A stretch of DNA of 5,952 nt from CAYMTR01 sp964393405 (GTDB lineage: Bacteria; Bacteroidota; Bacteroidia; Bacteroidales; Prolixibacteraceae), in the NCBI GenBank assembly GCA_964393405.1, contig CAYMTR010000091.1, positions 1 to 5,952 on the forward strand, written 5' to 3'. Under the pieces are notes generated by a model. It made no database searches, was not told the origin of the DNA, and worked only from the letters and a program-made list of their open reading frames with translations. Shown in pieces: positions 1-5,952 of the stretch (the first letter of the stretch is position 1; every line of letters starts with the position of its first letter). Position numbers and translations under genes: made by a program.

Positions 1-19
1 TTTTGAAATCAATTATTAA

Positions 20-3000
20 ATGCAGAGAGAAATTGAGATGGAAAGCAGTGCAAGAAAACATTATAAAAAAGTAAAGTTTATTGAATCAATAATAATTTCG
101 TTGTTATTGACATTTAACTTTAACATCCTTTTGGGACAAAACGCACATGTTGAATTTCAATCAATAAAGAAGGGACTACCCCACCAACTTGTCAGGAGCA
201 TACTTAATGACAACAAAGGGTTTATATGGTTTGGAACTCATGGGGGGTTGGCAAGATATGACGGTTATGATTTCAGAATTTATGAAAACAATCCTAGTGA
301 TTCACTTAGTTTGTATCACAACACTGTCAATGCACTTCTTGAAGACTATAGAAAAAATATATGGATAGGAACAGCTGAGGGCTTATGCCTTTACGATTCT
401 GAAAACGATAAAATTAAAAACTACAACCAATATATTAAAGATCCCTTATTTCGTGGAAATATATGTGTCAGTTCGTTGTATGACGACAAAAAGGGCAACC
501 TATGGATTGGAACAATTGGCAATGGGCTCATAAAGCTTAATATAGATAGTTTGAAGCCTTCTTTTTACTTCCAGTTTCCTGATGATATTAAATCTATTAA
601 ATCAAATTACGTTACAAGTATAGCGCCAATAGATGGGAAAATTGCAGTTGGAACATATGAAGGAATTGACATATACGATCATCACTCTAATTCGTTTTCA
701 AACTTCAATAAGCAAATAATAAAGTTTGACAATAATACCAACAGAAACATTAGTTGCCTGTATACCAACGATGAGAAGATTCTTTGGGCAGGAACGCCTG
801 ACGGAGTTTACAAGGTTTTCAAATCGGGCTTAGAATATAAAGTTGAAAAAATAGAATTACCCGGCAACGAGAATTTTTCAGGAAAACTAATCTTGAACAT
901 CACAGGTGACAATGAAAACAATATTTGGATAGGCACCGATAATAACGGACTTTACTGCTATAATACAATAACATCATCTGTAAAGTTTTACCATAATGAA
1001 GAAGGCAACACAAAAAGCATATCCAGTAATACCATAAGCAGCATTCTTTTTGACAGCAATGCTACTTTATGGATTGGAGCAAGCCACAACGGAATAAACT
1101 ACTTCAACAAGTCGTATAAAAGGTTTGAACATTTTCAAAGAAACATTTTTAATGAGAACACTTTAAGTGATGACGATGTCAGGGCTTTTGTTCCTGACAT
1201 TAAGGGGAATATATGGATGGCTACAGATGGTGGCGGGATTAGCAAATTTGATCCATCCAACCGACAATTTACAAAAATAATAAATAAAAGCACCGATAGA
1301 AGATTCTCAAACGATGCAGTAACCAGTTTGACTATTGATGAAGAGGGTAATATTTGGATTGGAAGCTGGACAGGTGGTATCGACAAATATTCAAAAGATG
1401 AAGTTTTTATCAAGAATTACAAATGCATTGGAAGTGCTGAAGTAGGAAACAACAAAGTTGTAAGTCTCCAATTTGATAAAAAAGGAAGATTATGGGCAGG
1501 AACTTCAGGAAGTGGTATTTTCTTATTTGATAAATCAAGTGATTCATTTAATCCGGTTAATATACAAGACCGGGGACAAGCAATTAACACACCGCTTTTT
1601 GTCACAAAAATAATATGTGATCATAAAAACAACATTTGGGTAGGCTCGTTGTATGGTCTGTTTAAAATAAACGAATCGCCCGACGGCAATTTGATTGTTG
1701 AAAGATTTTATAACTCAGAAGAAAGAGGGAGTATCAGTAGTAATAGGATAAGTACTATTTACGAAGACAGTAATTTTAATATTTGGGTAGGGACAGATGA
1801 TATGGGGCTCAATCTTTATTCCTGCGATAGCAATGCTTTCACAACAATTCAAAAGGAAGATGGCTTACCAAATAATTCAGTAAAAGGCATAATTGAAGAC
1901 AAAAGAGGCAATCTTTGGATAAGCACATACAAAAGTCTGTCGATATTTTATCCTGAAAATAAAGCTTTTAATAATTATGATGAAAGTGACGGATTAAATG
2001 TAATAGGCTTTTATAACAGCTCGTGTTACTTGTCGGAGATTGGTGAGCTATACTTTGGTGGCAGTAACGGATTTGTGATATTCAACACAGATAAAATTAA
2101 GGATGGCAAAAAAGTAAAACCCGTATATTTAACTGATTTTAAGGTTTTCAACAAATCAATAGAACCCGGTACTAAGGGTTCTCCCTTAAAAAAATCAATA
2201 GATGAAACAGAAAGAATTGTTCTCTCTCATAAGCAATCTTCGTTTTCAATTGATTTTGTATCAATAAATTTCACTTCCGCAAAAGATCAGTTTGCATATA
2301 TATTAGAAGGACTTGAAGATGATTGGAATTTCATAGGTAGCAGCAGAACAGCCTCGTACACATATATCAGGCCGGGAAACTATGTATTTAAAGTAAGAAA
2401 TTCGAATACTGAAGGAATATGGAATGATAATCCAAAGGTTTTAGAAATAAAAATATTACCACCATGGTGGAAAACCATATGGTCGTACATTGCATTTTCG
2501 ATCATCAACCTAACGCTGATAATATTCATTTTAAGGCTTTTATTAATAAAAGCGAAGCAATCGCGTGACCTTGAGTTAGACAAAATGAAAATGCAATTTT
2601 TTACAAATATCTCTCATGAATTAAGAACACCACTGTCGCTGATATTAGCACCCATTGAAAATATTTTTGCAACCAATAAGTTAAGTGGCCATTTAAAGGA
2701 TCAACTTCTCGTTATTAACAAAAATGCAAATAATCTCTATCGCCTTATAAATGAGCTAATGGACTTTTCCAAAGCAGATGAAAACAAGCTTTTAATAAAT
2801 GTACGACAGGGTGACATATTACAACAAATACGAGAAACAGCATCTTCATTCAACAATGTTGCCGAAGACAGAAAAATAAAATATGTCATTGAATCAACAG
2901 AATCTGAGATCAAGGCATGTTTTGATAAGGGTAAAATTGAAAAGATCATTATGAATCTACTTTCAAATGCTTTTAAATATACCCCTGACAATGGAGAAAT

Positions 3001-4156
3001 TTCAATTGAAGTAATAAAAAATATACAATCCGATAAAAAATATCCGGATGGATCAATACAAATCAATGTAAAAGATAACGGCATTGGGATATCAGATGAT
3101 AATATTAAGAAACTGTTCAATCGGTTTTATCAGGTCAACGACAGCGAGAATATTAACAAATCGGGTACCGGTATCGGATTATCACTTGTCAAGATTCTAA
3201 CTGAACTTCATAAAGGAGAGGTAACAGTAAAAAGCAAGAAAAATTCAGGAACAACATTTTCCGTTACCCTACCTTTAGGCGATACACTTTTCAAAAAAGA
3301 AGAAATAACCAACTCCCCCACTGACCTGGTCATGGATAGAGAAGTTAAGGAAGAGCTCGATGAAAACATTGATGCTGAGGAAAAAGTTAAAACTTTGAGT
3401 TTGTTGGTTGTCGAAGACAACATTGAACTACGCACTTATCTTGTCTCGGTTTTATCAGAAGAATATAAGATATTTGAAGCCCCGGATGGGAGAAGCGGAT
3501 TAGAAATAGCTGTAAACGAAGTACCTGACCTAATAATAAGCGATGTTGTGATGCCCAATATGTCGGGATATGAACTTTGCCTAAAAGTAAAGAAGAACAT
3601 CATTACGAGCCATATCCCGGTGATATTGCTTACAGCCAAAACAACAACAGATGATGTTATTGAAGGAACAGAAACCGGTGCAGATGCATATATTACCAAA
3701 CCTTTCAGTCTTAAGTTACTCAAAGCAAGCATAAAAACCCTTATAGAAACACGCCGGAGAATATTCAAGAGATTCAGTCAGGAGGTTTACATTCTGCCAA
3801 AAGAGATGAGCAGTAATAATCTTGATCAGGAGTTTCTTGAGAAAATTATCAGACACATTGATGAGAACATTTCAAAAGAAGATCTTTCGGTTGAAACCCT
3901 TTCTGCTTTTCTTCTTATGAGCAGGGGGCATGTATGGAGAAAGGTGAAAGCTTTAACAGGTCAAACAGTGACAGAATTTATCAGAACAATCAGGTTAAAG
4001 AAATCAATCAAACTAATTGAAGAAGGGCAGTTAAATATTTCAGAAATTGCCTATAGGGTAGGATTTGCTTCACCTGCATATTTCACAAAGTGTTTCAGAG
4101 AACATTTTGGAAAGTCGCCATCGTGGTTTCTCTCAAAAAAGAATAAGCACAAATGA
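20..4156 (+). CDS. Hybrid two-component system sensor kinase / response regulator (HTCS, AraC-type output)
   Basis: Complete one-protein signalling system, 1378 residues, normal for the HTCS family. A hydrophobic signal or anchor segment lies at residues 20-38. Fourteen blade motifs of the (I/L)W-x-G-T type follow at about 69, 114, 161, 207, 255, 302, 350, 398, 445, 491, 539, 588, 632 and 677, making two seven-bladed periplasmic propellers (Reg_prop). A Y_Y_Y domain (about 735-812) precedes a membrane helix (about 819-843). The cytoplasmic part has a DHp domain with H866 in the H-box (SHELRTPL), an ATPase domain (N983, DNGIGI 1019-1024, GTGIGL 1049-1054), a receiver (E1132/D1133, phospho-acceptor D1175, T1205, K1227), and a double helix-turn-helix AraC domain (about 1275-1375). 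All catalytic residues are present, so it should be active. Family knowledge: ligand is usually a glycan oligosaccharide and output activates polysaccharide-use genes; the ligand here is unknown. A second ATG at 38 follows a purine-rich stretch and may be the true start. Confidence 0.95.
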   Translation: MQREIEMESSARKHYKKVKFIESIIISLLLTFNFNILLGQNAHVEFQSIKKGLPHQLVRSILNDNKGFIWFGTHGGLARYDGYDFRIYENNPSDSLSLYHNTVNALLEDYRKNIWIGTAEGLCLYDSENDKIKNYNQYIKDPLFRGNICVSSLYDDKKGNLWIGTIGNGLIKLNIDSLKPSFYFQFPDDIKSIKSNYVTSIAPIDGKIAVGTYEGIDIYDHHSNSFSNFNKQIIKFDNNTNRNISCLYTNDEKILWAGTPDGVYKVFKSGLEYKVEKIELPGNENFSGKLILNITGDNENNIWIGTDNNGLYCYNTITSSVKFYHNEEGNTKSISSNTISSILFDSNATLWIGASHNGINYFNKSYKRFEHFQRNIFNENTLSDDDVRAFVPDIKGNIWMATDGGGISKFDPSNRQFTKIINKSTDRRFSNDAVTSLTIDEEGNIWIGSWTGGIDKYSKDEVFIKNYKCIGSAEVGNNKVVSLQFDKKGRLWAGTSGSGIFLFDKSSDSFNPVNIQDRGQAINTPLFVTKIICDHKNNIWVGSLYGLFKINESPDGNLIVERFYNSEERGSISSNRISTIYEDSNFNIWVGTDDMGLNLYSCDSNAFTTIQKEDGLPNNSVKGIIEDKRGNLWISTYKSLSIFYPENKAFNNYDESDGLNVIGFYNSSCYLSEIGELYFGGSNGFVIFNTDKIKDGKKVKPVYLTDFKVFNKSIEPGTKGSPLKKSIDETERIVLSHKQSSFSIDFVSINFTSAKDQFAYILEGLEDDWNFIGSSRTASYTYIRPGNYVFKVRNSNTEGIWNDNPKVLEIKILPPWWKTIWSYIAFSIINLTLIIFILRLLLIKAKQSRDLELDKMKMQFFTNISHELRTPLSLILAPIENIFATNKLSGHLKDQLLVINKNANNLYRLINELMDFSKADENKLLINVRQGDILQQIRETASSFNNVAEDRKIKYVIESTESEIKACFDKGKIEKIIMNLLSNAFKYTPDNGEISIEVIKNIQSDKKYPDGSIQINVKDNGIGISDDNIKKLFNRFYQVNDSENINKSGTGIGLSLVKILTELHKGEVTVKSKKNSGTTFSVTLPLGDTLFKKEEITNSPTDLVMDREVKEELDENIDAEEKVKTLSLLVVEDNIELRTYLVSVLSEEYKIFEAPDGRSGLEIAVNEVPDLIISDVVMPNMSGYELCLKVKKNIITSHIPVILLTAKTTTDDVIEGTETGADAYITKPFSLKLLKASIKTLIETRRRIFKRFSQEVYILPKEMSSNNLDQEFLEKIIRHIDENISKEDLSVETLSAFLLMSRGHVWRKVKALTGQTVTEFIRTIRLKKSIKLIEEGQLNISEIAYRVGFASPAYFTKCFREHFGKSPSWFLSKKNKHK

Positions 4157-4297
4157 TGCAGAAAATCTAAGAGTAAACAATTTAAAACTCCACTTGCTAC
4201 ATTTGTTATTCACTATGCGAAATATGTTATACTTCCATCGCTTCAACTTTACTAACATTACAAAACATTATTGAGGAGTGAATATTTCATAGATTAA
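4157..4297. other. Noncoding stretch after the HTCS gene, with a weak inverted repeat
   Basis: No credible coding region follows the HTCS stop. The only visible structure is an imperfect inverted repeat: CTATG at 4213-4217 and AAATAT at 4220-4225 can pair with ATATTT at 4282-4287 and CATAG at 4288-4292 (11 pairs with a two-base bulge). The loop of 56 bases contains a further short pairing (ATGTTA 4224-4229 with TAACAT 4253-4258) that would compete for two bases. In DNA this AT-rich such pairings can arise by chance. No T-run follows, so it does not look like a terminator. Confidence 0.35.
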
Positions 4298-4435
4298 GTA
4301 GTGGAAAAATAGCCATGAGAATTTCAATAGTATTACTGCCAGTTCTTAATTTAAATACAGACTCAGTTTATTACTTCAAAGAAAGAAATTGAGTTTAAGA
4401 TTGAAGAAATAACTGGCAGATAATACTTCCACTAC
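4298..4435. repeat. Long imperfect inverted repeat (hairpin 1)
   Basis: Outer arms GTAGTGGAA (4298-4306) and TTCCACTAC (4427-4435) are perfect complements. Moving inward, GTATTA (4330-4335) pairs with TAATAC (4421-4426), and CTGCCAGTT (4336-4344) pairs with AACTGGCAG (4411-4419), with one unpaired A at 4420. Further in, CTTAA (4345-4349) pairs with TTAAG (4395-4399), and ACTCAGTTT (4361-4369) pairs with AAATTGAGT (4386-4394) with one G-T pair. That gives 38 pairs in one nested order, interrupted by one-sided bulges at 4307-4329, 4350-4360 and 4400-4410, with a 16-base loop. No target-site duplication flanks it, so a small mobile element is not supported. Confidence 0.6.
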
Positions 4436-4437
4436 AT

Positions 4438-4465
4438 TTAAACAGACTATTGAAAATAGGTTTAA
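4438..4465. repeat. Short hairpin (hairpin 2)
   Basis: TTAAAC (4438-4443) pairs with GTTTAA (4460-4465). Inside it, after a three-base bulge (AGA, 4444-4446), CTATT (4447-4451) pairs with AATAG (4455-4459) around a GAA loop. The stem has 11 pairs but is almost all A-T, so its stability alone is modest. Its interest is its position directly after the long hairpin and before the terminator-like stem. Confidence 0.4.
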
Positions 4466-4494
4466 TAGATAAAGGAGTTTTATTAGGGTTTATG

Positions 4495-4556
4495 CCCGAG
4501 ACAACGGGTTGATCTTTATTCAAAACAAAGGTTAACCTGTTTATCGGGATTTTTTT
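4495..4556 (+). terminator. Probable intrinsic terminator upstream of the deacetylase gene
   Basis: CCCGA (4495-4499) pairs with TCGGG (4544-4548), and AACGGGTT (4503-4510) pairs with AACCTGTT (4534-4541) with one G-T pair, around a 23-base loop. One A and then seven T (4550-4556) follow the stem at once, the signature of a plus-strand rho-independent terminator. The loop is long for a simple terminator. A rival small hairpin, CCCG (4495-4498) with CGGG (4505-4508), uses both left-arm segments and would prevent the terminator stem. It probably ends transcription from the HTCS side before the deacetylase. Confidence 0.5.
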
Positions 4557-4577
4557 ATTAATATGCCTTAAAGATTC

Positions 4578-4606
4578 TTGCACCACAAAAAAGAAAATTA
4601 TATTTA
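4578..4606 (+). promoter_or_regulatory. Possible Bacteroidetes-type promoter for the deacetylase gene
   Basis: A TTG at 4578-4580 lies 18 bases before TATATTTA at 4599-4606. This resembles the Bacteroidetes housekeeping promoter pattern (TTG near -33, TAnnTTTG near -7), with A in place of the final G. It sits just after the terminator-like stem and before both possible deacetylase starts, so transcription would begin near 4612. In AT-rich DNA such a match is weak evidence. Confidence 0.35.
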
Positions 4607-4668
4607 TATCATCATTAGAAAATCGCCGGCTAGTGTAAATGATGAATAAAAAATCAAAACAAGATAAA

Positions 4669-5685
4669 ATGAAAACAAAAATTTCATTCCTTTTCCTAAT
4701 AACAATAACTTTAGGATTTAAAATCATGGCACAAAATGCACCCTCTCCATATCAGATAGCAATCTGGCCTGATTTCAGGGAAGCAGCTATCAGTTATACA
4801 TTTGACGATGGATGCCCATATCAGTTCACCAAAGCAATTCCAATTTTCGATGAATTTGGATATAAACTAACGCTTTTTACTGTTTCTGATTGGACAACAA
4901 ACTGGCCTTTGCTGAAAAGTGTTGCCGCGAATGGTCATGAAGTGGCAAATCACTCAAAGACACATGCCAATTTTAGCCAGATTAGTCCCGAGAAACAAGA
5001 AGATGAAGTAAGGATATCAAACGACATTATTAATGCTAATATCAAGCCTCAAAAGTCGATTACGATGGCGTATCCGTATTGTGTTACAGGCAAAGACTCA
5101 ATCTTTGAAAAATATTTTATTGCCGTAAGGGGTTGTCAAGGTTTTATCGAGCCCAAGACACCTGGAAGTTTCATGAATATTAGTTCAGTTATTTGCGGTG
5201 ACAAAGGTCCTGTAATAAAAGAAGAGCATTTCAAGGAAAGAGCAGATGAAGCTGCATTGAAGAACGGATGGTTGGTTTATCTTTTACATGGAGTAGACAA
5301 TGATGGAGGATACTCTCCTATTGCATCAGAAACATTGAAGGCGAGTCTTGTTTATTTGAAAAACAGTGAAGGGAGATTCTGGGTAAATACATTTGGAAAT
5401 GTAGCAAAATACATAAAAGAAAGAGATGGTGCGACGATTAAAGAAACGTCAGTAAAAGCCAAGAAGATCACTTTAGAATTGACAGATAATCTTGATAATA
5501 AAACTTTTGATTATCCCCTGACAATAAGAAGGGTACTTCCTGAAGGATGGGAAAAAGTAGTTGTAAGTCAAAAGGGCATTAAAGTTAAGAATTCAATAAT
5601 AGAAATAAATTCTGTAAAGTATATACAGTTTGACGCTATACCTGATGGAGGAAAAATAAGCTTAAAAAAGATATCGGGTCAATAA
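4669..5685 (+). CDS. Secreted polysaccharide deacetylase (NodB/CE4-like)
   Basis: Predicted metal-dependent deacetylase that removes acetyl groups from a glycan outside the cytoplasm. Numbered from the ATG at 4669 (338 residues), residues 1-21 form a classic signal peptide (K2, K4, hydrophobic core 5-17, likely cleavage after A21); no lipobox cysteine is present. NodB motifs are visible: TFDDG at 44-48 (D46 catalytic base, D47 metal ligand), NHSKTH at 94-99 (H95 and H99 metal ligands), AYPY at 134-137, and LLHG at 205-208 with H207 as the likely catalytic histidine. The last 80 or so residues look beta-rich and may be an accessory domain. Cysteine follows TFDDG where many relatives have proline. 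An in-frame ATG at 4639 would add ten residues; 4669 is preferred because it gives a normal signal peptide and follows an A-rich stretch. Substrate cannot be read from the sequence; the neighbouring HTCS suggests a dietary or environmental polysaccharide rather than peptidoglycan, which remains possible. Confidence 0.88.
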   Translation: MKTKISFLFLITITLGFKIMAQNAPSPYQIAIWPDFREAAISYTFDDGCPYQFTKAIPIFDEFGYKLTLFTVSDWTTNWPLLKSVAANGHEVANHSKTHANFSQISPEKQEDEVRISNDIINANIKPQKSITMAYPYCVTGKDSIFEKYFIAVRGCQGFIEPKTPGSFMNISSVICGDKGPVIKEEHFKERADEAALKNGWLVYLLHGVDNDGGYSPIASETLKASLVYLKNSEGRFWVNTFGNVAKYIKERDGATIKETSVKAKKITLELTDNLDNKTFDYPLTIRRVLPEGWEKVVVSQKGIKVKNSIIEINSVKYIQFDAIPDGGKISLKKISGQ

Positions 5686-5692
5686 AATCAAA

Positions 5693-5734
5693 AAAGGCAC
5701 AAAGCATTGGATTTCTCCAAATCTTTGTGCCTTT
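5693..5734. terminator. Bidirectional intrinsic terminator between convergent genes
   Basis: AAAGGCACAAAG (5693-5704) pairs perfectly with CTTTGTGCCTTT (5723-5734); after a two-by-two internal loop, TTGG (5707-5710) pairs with CCAA (5717-5720) around a six-base loop. The hairpin begins 7 bases after the deacetylase stop and lies 18 bases beyond the stop of the opposing gene. On the minus strand the stem runs into six T (complement of A at 5690-5695), and on the plus strand into three T, so it should serve both genes and work better for the minus-strand one. Confidence 0.85.
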
Positions 5735-5752
5735 AAATATCTATTTAAAGTA

Positions 5753-5952
5753 TTATGCTTGTGAAACAGCTACTGCAACAGCAACTGTAGCTCCAACCAT
5801 TGGGTTATTACCCATTCCGATCAATCCCATCATTTCAACATGAGCAGGAACTGAAGAAGAACCGGCAAACTGAGCATCAGAGTGCATACGTCCCATTGTA
5901 TCAGTCATACCATAAGAAGCAGGACCTGCAGCCATGTTATCAGGATGTAAAG
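5753..5952 (-). CDS. GGGtGRT-family protein, C-terminal part (cut by window edge)
   Basis: The reading frame is open from the right edge of the window to a TAA at 5753-5755, so this is the last 65 residues of a longer protein. The visible tail begins LHPDNMAAGPASYGMTDTMG and continues with a GRMHSDAQFAG segment, a VEMMGLIGMGNNPMVG segment and an alanine/valine-rich end. I recognise this from memory as the highly conserved tail of the GGGtGRT family (Pfam GGGtGRT), whose members are about 330 residues long; the naming motif would fall just beyond the window edge. The ATG at 5935 is internal, not the start. The protein has no signal sequence in the part seen and its biochemical role is, to my knowledge, not established. 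It is convergent with the deacetylase and probably not functionally linked to it. Confidence 0.82.
   Translation of the reverse strand, partial: LHPDNMAAGPASYGMTDTMGRMHSDAQFAGSSSVPAHVEMMGLIGMGNNPMVGATVAVAVAVSQA

Larger units (their letters stand above)
4298..4556 (+). ncRNA. Candidate structured RNA (three hairpins ending in a terminator)
   Basis: Three predicted hairpins lie one after another between the two plus-strand genes: a long branched-looking stem (4298-4435), a short stem (4438-4465), and a stem followed by seven T (4495-4556). This order, with the T-run on the right, fits a plus-strand transcript ending near 4556. It may be an independent small RNA or the structured 3' untranslated end of the HTCS message. 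No convincing promoter was seen directly upstream, which favours the 3' UTR reading. No known RNA family is recognised. The evidence is hand-found base pairing only, in AT-rich DNA, with no conservation data. Confidence 0.35.

Noticed and set aside
224..2086. Tandem DNA repeat array in the sensor region
   Set aside because: The repetition is at protein level (propeller blade motifs); the DNA copies are too diverged to be a nucleotide repeat.
2737..3120. 127-codon minus-strand frame inside the kinase domain
   Set aside because: It is antisense to well-conserved kinase motifs; a shadow of the real gene.
4065..4274. 69-codon plus-strand frame overlapping the HTCS end
   Set aside because: Out of frame inside the AraC domain coding region; its sequence is low-complexity His/Leu/Asn and looks accidental.
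4298..4435. Small inverted-repeat mobile element (MITE)
   Set aside because: Arms are interrupted, pairing continues to the centre as in an RNA stem, and the flanks (ATTAA and ATTTA) are not a true target duplication.
4625..4630. GCCGGC palindrome before the deacetylase
   Set aside because: Only six bases, with no extension or second copy nearby; too short to call a site.
4395..4727. 110-codon open frame on the minus strand across the gap and the deacetylase start
   Set aside because: It overlaps the hairpins, the terminator and the signal-peptide region of the deacetylase, has a composition typical of AT-rich antisense frames, and resembles no family I know.

Overview
The window is about 6 kb of AT-rich DNA and looks like the chromosome of a Bacteroidota (Bacteroidetes) organism, plausibly a polysaccharide-degrading member. 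The main reasons are a very large one-protein hybrid two-component regulator of the type typical of Bacteroidetes polysaccharide-utilisation loci, weak or absent Shine-Dalgarno sequences, a candidate TTG / TAnnTTT-type promoter, and the end of a GGGtGRT-family gene. The genus cannot be fixed from this sequence.

Layout: (1) 20-4156 (+), a complete hybrid two-component system (HTCS) protein. It has a signal/anchor segment, 14 propeller blades, a Y_Y_Y domain, a membrane helix, a histidine kinase, a receiver and an AraC-type DNA-binding domain. (2) 4157-4638, a 482-base stretch with no credible gene. Its right part (4298-4556) holds three successive hairpins, the last followed by seven T, and a possible promoter follows at 4578-4606. 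(3) 4669-5685 (+), or from 4639, a secreted polysaccharide deacetylase of the NodB/CE4 fold. (4) 5693-5734, a strong hairpin serving as terminator between convergent genes. (5) 5753-5952 (-), the C-terminal 65 residues of a GGGtGRT-family protein, cut by the window edge.

How the parts may work together: an HTCS normally senses an oligosaccharide in the periplasm and switches on nearby carbohydrate-degradation genes. The next gene downstream encodes an exported deacetylase, so a plausible reading is a regulator beside a target enzyme that removes acetyl groups from a glycan. This is inference: no susC/susD pair, glycoside hydrolase or lyase is inside the window. The GGGtGRT gene is convergent, separated by a terminator, and probably unrelated. 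The least ordinary part is the hairpin-rich gap at 4298-4556, which could be a small RNA or a structured 3' untranslated region. It is a candidate only.
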